NCBI GenBank assembly: GCA_963576475.1
Contig: OY754972.1
Coordinates: 13,752,811 to 13,816,810 of the forward strand
Direction: 5' to 3'
Origin: Molanna angustata
Taxonomy: Eukaryota; Arthropoda; Insecta; Trichoptera; Molannidae
DNA length: 64,000 bases
Shown piece after piece: positions 1 to 10,486 of this stretch. The notes beneath the pieces were generated by a model. It did no database searches, was not told the DNA's origin, and saw only the letters and a list, made by a program, of their open reading frames with translations. The position numbers and the translations under genes were made by a program. Every line of letters starts with the position of its first letter. Positions within the stretch are counted from its first letter, which is position 1.

Positions 1-35
1 CCAGCGAGCTAACCGCTCTGCCACCACCCATCTGA
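1..35 (-). repeat. tRNA-derived SINE head, cut by the window edge
   Basis: Read on the minus strand this holds an A-box-like promoter word, TGGCAGAGCGG, inside GGTGGTGGCAGAGCGGTTAG, as in the 5' half of a tRNA. The same head recurs at 62140-62192 next to unrelated flanks, so it is an interspersed repeat and not a unique tRNA gene. The rest lies outside the window. Confidence 0.5.
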
Positions 36-534
36 TTATTTAAAATAAATTTTTCATCTGCTGAGAACTAAACCCTGGGAGCCGGCAGCGAAGTTTAATT
101 CATTCCACTTAACTACGGTGAACGGTCACCAATAACGCGTTTAATTACGATATTTTCATAATCTAATATAAATGAATTATGCTACGAAGGAGCGTGCTAG
201 TTTTAAATGGTCTATTATCAAACGATAAACACACAGGTATTCAAGTGTATACATTTATAACATTAATACCCTAAATACTTATTTGTTTTTCTTGAACAAT
301 ATAGGTGCTAGCTTTTATGGTCAAATAGACAAATATTTAACAAAAATCTAACATTACAGTTAGTATGTGGAATGTGGACTTAAAATTTTTATAGCTAACT
401 AAATTTCAGAAGCGCTTTGCTTACTATCAATTTACAATTATCGTAAAATCAAATATTTACTATAGTCCATAGAATGGCATGCTAATATGTATAATCAGAA
501 CTAATAAAAGATAATCTTACATTATGAGCAAATA
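36..534. other. AT-rich intergenic stretch, nothing recognised
   Basis: No open frame of note, no repeat shared with the rest of the window and no RNA gene could be seen here. Confidence 0.5.
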
Positions 535-915
535 TACAGCATAAGATAGGTCAGTGGCAGACCAGTGAACGAGTTCGAAACCCATTCTGTCTCGACCGAT
601 TTCGTACACTTGGCTGTATTTCTCGAACAAAGATTAAAGTAAAAGTAAGTAGTTAAAATACTTTGATTCATAAAATTGCTCAATACTTTTGGTTGTTTCA
701 TTGAAATCTAATGCCGTCAAACGACGCGATTTTGAACAATTTTATGAAATCAAAGTATTTTAACTATACTTTACTGATACTTTTATTGAAATAGCCCAGC
801 CTTAATAGTACAATCGTTTATGCTTAGTTTAGGAACATGTATGAGGATTATAATATCAAGAACAAGAACATATTATTATTAATATGTACTTGTTCTTTAA
901 AAAAATGATTTACGT
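535..915 (+). mobile_element. Diverged tRNA-related SINE, split by a MITE
   Basis: It carries a B-box-like word (GAGTTCGAAACCC, near 573) followed by TCTCGACCGATTTC, which also follows the tRNA-like head at 6696-6870. The distal part (ATTTATGCTTA-like, then AATATGTACTTGTTC at about 882) matches the tail of that second copy in the same order. The two halves are separated by a palindromic insertion at 640-782. The head is too degenerate to fold as a tRNA. Family membership rests on the shared head-tail order. Confidence 0.55.
640..782. mobile_element. Palindromic MITE nested in the SINE
   Basis: Left arm at about 648-690 (core TTAAAATACTTTGATT) is repeated inverted at about 733-772 (AATCAAAGTATTTTAA), giving arms of nearly 40 bp with few differences and a loop of about 45 bp. 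It interrupts the SINE at 535-915. Transposase family is not identifiable. Confidence 0.55.
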
Positions 916-1194
916 CTTATGAAATCGAACATTAACTAGATTTATCGAGAAAAATGTAAAAAAAACCCGATACATTTGCGCGACGTTTACCAATTATATC
1001 TTACATTTAATTATGCAATCAATTACTTACATACATTGAGTTACTCAATCGAGATTTGTAAAATTTGTATAGGTAGGTATAAACTCTAGTTTCAGCTTTG
1101 TAGAGCATTATTCTGTCAAAAGGCGTCGGCGTCGTACGAAATGAGCCAAAAATAAAATTCTTAACATTTTCTTACACCCTGTGATGATAACCAG
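916..1194. other. AT-rich intergenic stretch, nothing recognised
   Basis: Nothing supportable beyond short A/T runs. Confidence 0.4.
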
Positions 1195-1372
1195 TGTTGC
1201 CTGTCCACACAAGCAAGATATAGATATAATTTTAAATAAATTGAACTCAGGACGCCAGCACACAAGTCAGACGACTTACCACTGTATATTTATTTATCTT
1301 TTTGTATATAATATAAACAAATATAATGCACAATGGCGGTCTTATTGCCATAAGGCAATGTCTTCCAACTAA
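1195..1372 (-). mobile_element. LINE 3' tail adjoining a SINE-A head
   Basis: On the minus strand it reads GTTAGTTGGAAGACATTGCC, then GGCAATAAGACCGCC and a short AT-rich tail. This is the LINE-type 3' end also present at 45210-45300. It continues into a degraded SINE-A head (GGCGTCCTGAGTTCAA). The 63-codon open frame on the plus strand is a by-product. Confidence 0.55.
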
Positions 1373-2054
1373 CTATATTACAAATTACGATAAAATTATA
1401 TATGTACAGTACATCAACAAAATAATGAAAGCGAAAAAAAAGAAAATAAACATTACACTAAGATAAATATTAAAATAAAAAAGGATTGGGAAAGAACAAG
1501 GAGAGAAAATCGGGATCAGGTGTTATGGGATAAATATTCCGTCCGGACATAGACTATTCCATAGTATTGCTGATTGTAGGTACCTACTCAATATTCAATG
1601 TTAAATAAAGGTGCCACATAACCTAAGACAATAAATATTACATTTATAAAACCTATTTTATGATTGTGCGATAACGGTTAAATTTTAACATCGCGTTTTA
1701 TTATATATGCATTATTAATATAATAAGTCACTAGATCTCAAACTGTGTTCTGCGCATTATGGTTATTTCCTAATATGAATATAACAGGTTGTGGATAACC
1801 TTAAACTGAATTTTGATAAAATTTAATAATAAAAGGATAGGTACTTATCAGTTTCTTTCAAATAACCATCGATTTCAGTATCAGAAGCAGAAATATCTAG
1901 TATGTAAACAATTTCTTAAATTATGTAGCTATAAGCGGAAAGTGAAAATGAAAACCGTATAAAAGGGAGAATTCCAAGGTAGAAAGCTATGAAATTTATA
2001 GAGTTCTTTGATTTGGTTAAAGGACGAATCCAGCAAATGACTATATAGATTGTT
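1373..2054. other. AT-rich intergenic stretch, nothing recognised
   Basis: No coding or repeat structure recognised between the LINE tail and the first F1 repeat. Confidence 0.4.
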
Positions 2055-2648
2055 TTTACTCCCCACTAACCCAAGAGGATATAGTGGGAAGTTATGATTT
2101 TGCAATTTTAAGGCTATTTTTTATTGCGGATTATCAACTAGTAGGTATCATGCTGAGATTACATTCTGAAAGCTTCATTAAAATGTATCTTTGTGTGTGT
2201 GATGTGTTCTTTGTGAGATGTGTGGTGTGACATGTACGGCGCTTTTATTTTACTTTATCGATTATAGACTAAAGTAGATACTTGATCGATTCTTTTAGAA
2301 TTTTGTAAATTTGTATATCTAATACTCGCTTAGACCCCATTAGATTTTGAAGGATATCTAATCGGTGCTTCTTATTTTTTTTAACTGTCAAATATTTCAA
2401 AGTGACACAAAGCTCAGGATACTTAAAATTTGATATTTTACTATCAAATTGCTAAAAAGGCACATCACTTTTATGAATTGAATGGCATTGAAGAATTATC
2501 AAGTTTTCATAATAAAATATTTAAATTAAAAATAATTTAACAAACTCATTTCATGAAAACGCTGAAAAATTTCTATACAAAATTTGAATACTTTGTGGAG
2601 TGACTTGGTAGTGAGGAGCATAGCGTTGGCCACAACCCACTCGTTTAT
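2055..2648 (-). mobile_element. Interspersed repeat family F1, copy 1
   Basis: About 590 bp, homologous along its length to 4598-5147 and 48895-49467 but in the opposite direction. Shared landmarks on its own strand are GAGTGGGTTGTGGCCAACGC at the start, then CATTTTCATGAAATGAG and TCTAATGGGGTCTAAGCGAG. CAGCATGATACTAGTTGATA follows, and it ends GGGTTAGTGGGGAGT. No coding capacity. ACTCC...GGAGT words near the end could form a terminal stem. Superfamily unknown; a non-autonomous element is the likeliest explanation. Confidence 0.75.
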
Positions 2649-3078
2649 CACTGTGAGGATTGGGGTTCCATCAAAATCAAACACATACGTTTCTTTCCAA
2701 TAAATGTTTGACAACCAACAATTTGTATAAGAAAGAATTATGTTCATAGGTACCTATGAAGATATTATATACAATTTGTTGTGCATATTTAAGTCAGACT
2801 CCAAGGGAATTCCAGTTATTTTCGATAAACAGGTTTGTTGATATTAATGGTTCGGATGCGTCATTGGAAATACGTAATAGCAGGTGCGAGACAATATCAG
2901 AAACCAGAATTTGTAGTAACGTGTTATTGTTATGTTTTATTAAAACGTATTAATGAAAAAAAACGAATAACAAACAAACCTAATTTGTTTTTTGGTTTAA
3001 ACCTATTAAATTATGGCCAAAATGTTCGTGTAAACATTGGTTTTAAGAAAAATACAAACTTTTCCGTTTTTAAACACA
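2649..3078. other. Spacer between F1 copy 1 and the tandem array
   Basis: Contains short open frames on both strands with no recognisable protein features. No match elsewhere in the window. Confidence 0.4.
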
Positions 3079-3951
3079 GAGGTTTGTATAAAGAGAAAAT
3101 CCTGGTTGTTTTTTGTAGGGCATTTGACGTCTGATCAATGTGATACACCAAGGTTTCTATAGATAGAGAATCCTGGTTATTGTTTTTTGTATGGCATTTG
3201 ACGTCTGATCAATGTGATACACCAAGGTTTCTATAGATAGAGAATCCTGGTTATTGTTTTTTGTATGGTATTTGACGTCTGATCAATGTGATACACCAAG
3301 GTTTCCATAGATAGAGAATCCTGGTTATTGTTTTTTGTATGGTATTTGACGTCTGATCAATGTGATACACCAAGGTTTCTATAGATAGAGAATCCTGGTT
3401 ATTGTTTTTTGTATGGCATTTGACGTCTGATAAATGTGATACACCAAGGTTTCTATAGATAGAGAATCCTGTTATTGTTTTTTGTATGGCATTTGACGTT
3501 TGATCAATGTGATACACCAAGGTTTCTATAGATAGAGAATCCTGGTTATTGTTTTTGTATGGAATTTGACGTCTGACCAATGTGAAACACGAAGGTTTCT
3601 ATAGATAGAGAATCCTGTTGTTGTTTTTGTATGGAATTTGACGTCTGACCAATGTGATACACCAAGGTTTCTGTAGATAGAGAATCCTGTTGTTGTTTTT
3701 GTATGGAATTTGACGTCTGACCAATGTGATACACGAAGGTTTCTATAGATAGAGAATCCTGTTGTTGTTTTTGTATGGAATTTGACGTCTGACCAATGTG
3801 ATACATGAAGGTTTCTATAGATAGAGAATCCTGTTGTTGTTTTTGTATGGAATTTGACGTCTGACCAATGTGATACACGAAGGTTTCTATAGATATAGAA
3901 TCCTGTTGTTGTTTTTTGTATGGAATTTGAAATCTGACCAATGTGGCATCA
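3079..3951. repeat. Tandem array, 12 copies of a 72-74-bp unit
   Basis: Each unit contains ATTTGACGTCTGA, CAATGTGATACACC/G and AAGGTTTCTATAGATAGAG. The GACGTC anchors lie at 3126, 3200, 3274, 3348 and 3422 (74-bp steps), then 3495 and 3568 (73), then 3640, 3712, 3784 and 3856 (72), and a decayed anchor at 3929. The unit changes sharply mid-array: TGATCAATGTG with TTATTG on the left, TGACCAATGTG with TTGTTG on the right. So two subfamilies sit side by side. The minus-strand open frames over the array are repeat artefacts. Confidence 0.93.
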
Positions 3952-4597
3952 TAAAATTCAATACAATAAAAAAAACATGGTCAACATTCTTTGATATAAA
4001 TGTTTTTCTTTTCAACCGGTTGATAAAGCTTTCACCAGACGAAACAGTCGTAGAAATAAAACAGTGCGTTTTTTTACCTATAATTGCAACTTGACTAAGC
4101 GTCAGGGGGTCTTTCCTTGACGAACCACATGTATTTTCGGGAATTTAAAACAAATATAGAATAATAAGATAATATTGTTCGCTATAGACTCAAAATTTGC
4201 ATTAATAAATGTGAGGTTTTTGATATGAGGGGTGAATATAAAATATTGAAATTAAGCTTAAATATACCCTACAACAAATAATATGGTGAATGCAAAGATG
4301 AAAAAAAGTGTATTAAATGTTGTCACAATGTAACGCAAAGTCAATAATTGGTATTTGAAAAAAGATTGAGTCTGTTTTAAATTATGGGAGTCCAGTGATA
4401 TTAAACCAACACCAATCACTTTACCACCGTCTAATTAAATATTATTCAGTATTCACAAAAAAATACACATAGAAATATTGATGAGTCATAAAGGAGTTAA
4501 CACTTAATTTAAGTTATGGTTTTGGTAATTCACAAGTTATAGTGGACAAGAACATACCAATTAAATAAATTATATACTTCATAGTGTTCATAACAAA
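3952..4597. other. Spacer between the tandem array and F1 copy 2
   Basis: AT-rich DNA with no recognisable gene or repeat. Together with 2649-3078 it forms the unpaired middle of the F1 inverted pair. Confidence 0.4.
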
Positions 4598-5147
4598 ATG
4601 AGTGGGTTATGGCCAACGCTAAACTCCTCACTAACAAGTCATTTTATAAAGTATTCTAATTTTGTATGGAAAATTTTCAGCATTTTCATGAAATGAGTTT
4701 GTTAAATTATTTTTTATTTTAATATTTTATTATGAAAAAAAAAATGATAACTCTTCAATGCCATTTAATGAAAGGGATGTGCCTTTTTACTAATTTGAAA
4801 ATAAAAATTTCAAATTTTAAGTTTCCCGAGCTTGGGGTCACTTTGAAGTATTTGACAGTTAAAAAAATGAGAAGCACTATTCAGATATCCTTCAAAATCT
4901 AATGGGGTCTAAGCGAGTATTAGATATACATATTTGCAAAATTTGAAAAGAATACTTTAGTCTATAATCGATAAAGTAAAATAAACATGCCGTACATAGC
5001 ACACAGCACATAGCGCAAACATTGTGATGAAACTTTCAGAATACAATCTCAGCATGATACTAGTTGATAATCTGCAATAAAAAAATACACTTACAAATGC
5101 GAAATCATAACTCCCCATTATATCCCCTTGGGTTAGTGAGGAGTAAA
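4598..5147 (+). mobile_element. Interspersed repeat family F1, copy 2
   Basis: Inverted partner of copy 1. It starts GAGTGGGTTATGGCCAACGC and ends GGGTTAGTGAGGAGT. CTCCTCACTAAC near the left end matches the reverse complement of the right end, so the element has a subterminal inverted motif of about 12 bp. The two copies make a large inverted repeat with arms of about 570 bp and 1.95 kb between them. Confidence 0.75.
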
Positions 5148-5524
5148 AAAGTTAATAACAATAATCCTCAAATATAAAAAAATAATTACTAATTACCTAC
5201 ACTTAACAAGTGAATCTTGTTGAGATTTATTTCCATAGAATGTTGTTTTTTTACATTGCGGCTAAAGGTTATTATTATTTTTGCACAAATTGAAATAATA
5301 TAATGATTGCAATGCCATTTTGTACAAATTGTCCTATTGACATAACTCCATTGAGACTGAGCTGAGACATGCATGCTAATTTAAACAAATTTGATTTATT
5401 TGATTGAAGGTACGTTCGGATAATTTTTTGTGTCATTTAGTACAATTATTAAAATAATTTAGCACAAATATTGCATGATATTGATTCAATTTGTGCAGAG
5501 GATATCATAATTTGATTGAATTTA

Positions 5525-5567
5525 AATATTTTTTATTGTGATACAATGTATCACAATAAAAAATATT
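5525..5567. repeat. Perfect 43-bp palindrome
   Basis: Two 21-bp arms (AATATTTTTTATTGTGATACA and its exact complement) flank one central A. There is no loop, so it could extrude as a cruciform. It may be a relic of a short foldback element. No transcription signal is visible. Confidence 0.85.
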
Positions 5568-6694
5568 GAATATGTACACACATACTTTTCACACCTAATA
5601 AGTATGCATTAAGTATGAGTATAATGTCAGTATTTTAATTACATGTACTTCATTATTAACGATTTTATTGTTTCCTTGACCTAGTAAAGTATTTATTGGT
5701 TTTGACCCTATTCTTGTAAACCAAAAACTATGTGAATTGTAACTGTTTAAGACAATTTATACAACGCCTACATATTTTGATGACAATATATTTGCAGGAC
5801 TTGCTGACACCTACACACATAACTACTCACATATTTATGTGCATTTTTTAAATGCGTTGAGGTACGTATATTAATTTATTTTAAATAATAGGACACAGCG
5901 TTTTCCCAGTAATTCAATGTACTTTAATTATTTTTATATAACAATGGGATTAACCCCAAAATGATATTCTTCTTCTTCTTATACGTGTTGGAGGCCACTG
6001 GGGACTGTTTGTGCAGTGGAGGCCACTGGGGACTCTTGTGGTCTGTCCGATCTGTGGCACCTATTTTTTTTAATTTACTTTACCTAACCTCAGTAAAATA
6101 TATTAAAAGTAAAGCATTACGGCAATTAATATAGAGCAGACCTGGACAAACTGCGGGCCGCAAACAACAGGCGTCAAAAAGTCTAAAAAAAAAAATAATT
6201 CCTAAAAAAAAATTGGCCATTTCATTTGTACACATTTCAATCCAAAAGAATGAAAGGAAGATTGAAAATTTCTTGTTGCGTAGATTTTTTTTTATTTGAT
6301 GTTTGAAAAAAAAACAAAATAAAACATACAATATCAAAAAAATATACAGAATTTTATGTTCATATTTCAATTATGTGTCCTCCTGGAGCATTTTTGCTAG
6401 TACCAGCTTATTTTAAACATTTAATAGTAACCTAGCATTAAATTAAGGATATATTATTATTATTGTAATCTTGAAATTATTTTGTTTTTATAGGTACTTA
6501 ACGCTGTATTAATGTATAATGTAATTATGTATCGTTGCCAAATACATAAATAAATAAATAAATATATGATACCTACCATATTATGGTTTAAGGTGCTGTA
6601 ATGAGAGGGAAAGTATTTATGCGAAAAGATTCGCACTATCACTTAATAAGATCTCAAAAGGAGGGAACGGGAGAAGCCAGAATAACTTTTATAT
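5568..6694. other. Intergenic stretch with LINE 3' scraps
   Basis: At 5986-6045 a word (GGAGGCCACTGGGGACT) is duplicated. Read on the minus strand it runs into AAGAAGAAGAAGAA, a GAA-rich LINE-like 3' tail. At 6480-6567 a plus-strand segment ends in ATAAATAAATAAATAAAT, another LINE-like tail. The 96- and 60-codon minus-strand frames show no protein features. Confidence 0.4.
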
Positions 6695-6695
6695 G

Positions 6696-6870
6696 GGTCT
6701 ACTAGCCCAGCGGTTAGCGCGCTGGGCTAATAATCCAGTGGTCGCGGGTTCGAATCCCGCCTCGACCGATTTCATTCACCAAGCATTTATGCTTAATTTA
6801 GGGAATGTAGGAAGATGCATAATATGTACTTGTTCAACAAGGGAACATTCATTTAAAAAAAATCTTTGAT
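6696..6870 (+). mobile_element. SINE with a tRNA-Ile-like head
   Basis: Positions 6696-6767 fold as a tRNA. The anticodon stem CTGGG/TCCAG encloses the loop CTAATAA, giving anticodon AAT (Ile). The T arm GCGGG-TTCGAAT-CCCGC is perfect. The acceptor stem pairs at only 5 of 7 positions and the D stem at 3 of 4. It is followed by GATTTCATTCACC, a TTATGCTTAATTTAGG block and AATATGTACTTGTTC, shared with 535-915. The shared downstream body argues for a SINE rather than a working tRNA gene, although a tRNA finder may report it. The intact T arm suggests a young copy. Confidence 0.75.
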
Positions 6871-7369
6871 TTGGATGAACATGTGGTGCTCATTTCTATG
6901 TGCCTACCCCGTGATGGATGCGAAGAGATGATGTAAAATGTGCACATTATAAATCCTCGCATTGTTATCTATTATGTGAATAACAATACATGATAATATA
7001 TACACACAACACATTAGTTTTATTAAAAAAAATAAACAGATTTCGCGTTGATTTGAATTTAAAAGTAGTAAATAGTAGCATTCGGTGAGATTAACATATT
7101 GTGGTTTTTCCGGTCGATTAGGGTCATTTACTTATTAAAATTATGCATGTGGGTATTTTAACACGGGGGATTTGGTGCGGGTTTTTATGAATCAATCAAT
7201 TTCAGTAAATAAAACCAGATGTATTTGAAAAAATACAAGAAATACATTTTCGTACCTTTTTACTTTTGCCATCTACATCCATAGGTGCGATTATCATAAT
7301 GTTTGTGCTATGATAGTTTACTCATTACCTAAATAAGCCCTTTTTGCCTTTTTAAGTGCAGTGACTACA
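6871..7369. other. AT-rich intergenic stretch, nothing recognised
   Basis: No gene or repeat recognised. Confidence 0.4.
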
Positions 7370-7482
7370 AGTTTTTAGAGTACTTAGGACTCTTGTGTTC
7401 TTCATATGTTCTTTCAGAGTATTTCAAGGGGCCGTTATTAGTCCCCATAAGCAGGGGGTGGATGGGGGTTCGATACCTTTTT
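7370..7482 (+). mobile_element. 3' UTR fragment of the R1-clade LINE family
   Basis: AAGGGGCCGTTATTAGTCCC, then CATAAGCAGGGGGTGGATGG, aligns with AAGGGGCCGTTTACAGTTCC and CATATGCAGAGCGGGTGGTG just before the poly(A) of the R1-clade LINE at 30821-32075. It is a heavily 5'-truncated second copy. The overlapping 60-codon minus-strand frame is spurious. Confidence 0.55.
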
Positions 7483-7599
7483 TTGATAAAATATATTTTT
7501 TTATAACGACAAGTGGCGTCCACCTTCATGGGTTGTATTGCCAACATATTAAATTTATGTATTGAAACCGAATTTTCGATTTATGTTAACTATAGATTC

Positions 7600-7730
7600 C
7601 ACAAAACTTGAACCTTTTCGCCGTGGTGGGAAACGGTTTGCACACATACCAACAAAAAAAACACATAAATATGCGATCTGCGCACCCACATGACTGGTTT
7701 TAAGTTGTTTTACGATAGCTATAGTTAAAT
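7600..7730 (+). repeat. Interspersed repeat shared with 33995-34115
   Basis: Shared landmarks are TTGAACC/TTGAGCC, CGGTTTGCACA/CGATTCGCACA, AAAAACACA-like A-rich words, GCTCACC/GCACCC and AAGTTGTTTTACGATA/AAGTTGCTTTACGATA, in the same order and spacing. A weaker match lies near 15945-16010. Class unknown. Confidence 0.45.
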
Positions 7731-8004
7731 CGAATGAATTTCCGAACGGATTTCCAACATGGTGATAGTTTTTATAATCTTGAAGAAACATTTCATATTA
7801 GAATGGAATATTCATAATCTCAACGACTGAATTTTTCTTTTGTTACGCCTAAAGAAATCGAAGCATTTAAATACTTGATAAATACAAAAGATTATGTTCA
7901 TACTATATTAGAAATATACTAATCTATAAAAAAACATTTATATTTAACACTAACTTTATGTACTTTTTGTGTGACTGGTTTTTTGATATAATCTTTCTTA
8001 TTAA
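7731..8004. other. AT-rich intergenic stretch, nothing recognised
   Basis: Nothing supportable; the LINE similarity starts at about 8005. Confidence 0.35.
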
Positions 8005-9600
8005 CCGTTACAGAAGCGGAAGTATCAAAAATGATAATGGCCTACCAAAACAATGCCCATTAGATCCGATTCCAGCATGGCTCCTAAAAAATTGTGTAAA
8101 AGAATTGGTACCTGTGGTAGCCGGAATAATAAATCTCTCGATGATCGAAACAATGAGAGTTCCAGAAACCCTTAAAACTTCTATCATTACATCTATTTTA
8201 AAGAAGTCAAACCTCGATCCGGATGATGCTGGAAATTACAGGCCAATTTCTAACTTACCAGTGCTTTCAAAGTTACTCGAAAGAGCAGTTGTATATCAAA
8301 TGACGCAGTATCTGAAAGATCATGATCTGTTTCCAAAAAAACAATCAGCGTACAGGCAAATCACTCTACCGAAAATGTACTAATGAGAATACTGTCCGAT
8401 CTAGTAACAGGAATCATTGCTTTAGTGTCCATTTTAGACATGAGTGCCGCGTTTGATACAATAGACCATGAAATTTTTCTTCAGCTTTTAGAACACGAAT
8501 ATGGAATCTATGGTAATTTTCTAAAATGGATGACCTCATATATTTCAGTGAGACGCCAGTCTGTGATGATTAATAAAAATTCGTCTTTATCGGAAATCGT
8601 AAATTTGGAGTGCCTCAGGGATCAGTTTTTGGACCTATTTTGTTCATTCTGTATTTTAAAAGACTTGACAAAATATTTCAGAATGAAAGTTTCAATTCAT
8701 TTACTTATGCCGATGACCGTCTGGTCTTCAAATTTTGTAATTCCATATGCAACTAAGAAGACTGTTGAGTGCATCGAAGAAGTTGCCTCGTGGATGTCTC
8801 GGAATAAGCTTAAACTGAACCCAACAAAGACAGAGTTCATGTGGGTAGCTTCACCACGGCGACAGAACCTCATTGAAAGTGCGCCTATTTACATCAACGG
8901 AGAATCACTCGTGCCGTCTGCAAGTGTCAGATTCTTGGGTGTTCACTTGGAGAGTAAGTTATCACCTGACCTTCAAATCACGAAAACGGTCAGATCATGT
9001 TTATTCAACTAAGACACCTGTAAAACATTCGTCGAAGTTTACCCAAGAATGAGACAAAAACACTTATAAATGCATTCTTCGTTTTTCGGCTTGATTACTG
9101 CACATGCATTTATGCTGGATTGCCGAAGTATCAACTCGATAGATTACAGATGGTGTTCAATGCAGCGAAAAGGCTTATTTTTGGTGCGGAAAAACGGTGT
9201 CACATAACTCCACTACTAAAATAATTACTCTGGTTGAAGTGTTCAGAGTGAGTTGATTACAAAATTTATTTGACCGTGTTTAATGCTTTAAACAATCTAG
9301 CACCACAATTCAAGAGCTGTGTCAGAGAAAAGAGCTTCTGGGAGGCATCTCACGCTCAGGTCGTCTGGATTACAGAGTAATAACTCCCTAAAGGAGTTGG
9401 ACAGAGTCAACAAAGCGGCTTACTATGACCGATGCTCTGGTGTGAGCGGTCCAATTAAGTGGAATGTACTGCCTCCAGATAATCGCAGTGCTCAAAGCAT
9501 GAGCACTTTCACTATAAGAATGAAAACAGCTTTGGTTCTTAGAGCAGCACATAACTAAACTATCAGCCCTTTTGAAATGATCTTGAATAATTAAACGGCA
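8005..9600 (+). pseudogene. Dead CR1/L2-like non-LTR retrotransposon, RT region
   Basis: A reverse transcriptase is recognisable in pieces across three frames. At 8010-8360 lie DPIPAWLLKNC, NYRPISNLPVLSKLLERAV and SAYR, fingers motifs of CR1/L2-type RTs. A one-base shift near 8356 leads to HSTENVLMRILSDL and DMSAAFDTIDHEIFL (palm, first catalytic Asp). A second shift near 8600 gives GVPQGSVFGP and FTYADD (catalytic box at about 8705-8725). A third shift restores MSRNKLKLNPTKTEFMW and RFLGVHLESKLS. At 9060-9190 come RLDYC, GLPKYQLDRLQ and HITPLLK, then ALNNLAP. The C-terminus (about 9319-9558) has IKWNVLPPDNRSAQSMSTF. The tail holds AATTAAACGGCACTATA, as at 14455 and 34255. Multiple frameshifts and stops make it inactive. 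The N-terminal endonuclease is missing. Confidence 0.9.
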
Positions 9601-9631
9601 CTATATAAATTATAAATATTATATTATTATA

Positions 9632-10374
9632 TTATTGAATATAGGTATGAAAAAGGTCAAGTCTGGTACCTGGGAGTGGTTGCGTTAACCAGTGAGCAAT
9701 ATCTTTATAGGTGAAAAATGCAGATTTTAATATCATTTCAATATAACTTCTACTTATATATTTTTGTTATTCATGCATTACTATGTTTGCGATGAAACAT
9801 TGGCAAATTGTTCCGCGCACACTCGGAAAAATTACAGTTTTTATTTGTTTATTTATTTCACTTCACACAAATAAATTTATTAAAAATGATCTAATAAGAA
9901 ATCATTCGACGATCCGGTGGTGGTCAAAGGGACTGAAGGGATGAAAGGGACTAAAGAGATGGAAGAGAACTGCAGTCCAGTTTGTGAAAGTCCCTTTAAT
10001 CCCTTTCGTCTGTTATAGATATTTCTGTGAACACTTGTTTTACACATCACCGGAACATTGAATAAATTCCATGTACCGTACACAATTTTTGATAAATTCC
10101 TGTGTGAAATATCAAATAAATAAAAGTTCAGAAATCTTCCGCTGAACAAATCACCATGTTTTTTTTATAAGTCACAGCCACCGATAGAGGCGGATTTGTG
10201 TCCATATTTCTCAGTGTGTGGATGGATGGTATAATAGCACTTATAATACCTACATACAAAGATACAAGTAATATTAAAATCTGCAATTTTCACTTACAGC
10301 AAGGGGATGCGTACTGGTAAACGTAACCACTCCCAGGTGCCAGACTTGACCTTTTTCATACCTTTATTCAATAA
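9632..10374. mobile_element. 743-bp element with 62-bp terminal inverted repeats
   Basis: The left arm 9632-9693 and right arm 10313-10374 are reverse complements with only about 4 differences in 62 bp (core GAAAAAGGTCAAGTCTGG and CCTGGGAGTGGTT). A second inverted block lies inside (GCAGATTTTAATAT near 9720 and its complement near 10272). The middle contains an imperfect AAAGGGACTGAAGGGATG repeat at about 9937-10005. No transposase frame. No clear target duplication. It lies immediately after the dead LINE's 3' end. Non-autonomous DNA transposon, superfamily unassigned. Confidence 0.88.
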
Positions 10375-10473
10375 GAAAAAATAAGCAAAAAAAACAACCA
10401 TAGATAAATGAATTTTTTTGACGTTGCTATCTCTTATACAGTTGAATATGTATATTAGTATTTGTACACTAGT

Positions 10474-10486
10474 AAAAGGGCCGGAT
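10474..10486. repeat. Left 13-bp target duplication of the RTE-like LINE
   Basis: AAAAGGGCCGGAT, identical to 11378-11390. Inserted DNA lies between them. Confidence 0.9.

Noticed and set aside
3251..3941. Repetitive minus-strand proteins of 109 and 131 residues
   Set aside because: They are translations of the 72-74-bp tandem array, with no start or composition independent of it. Several frames are equally open.
3079..3951. CRISPR-like repeat-spacer pattern
   Set aside because: The whole 72-74-bp unit is conserved, so there are no variable spacers.
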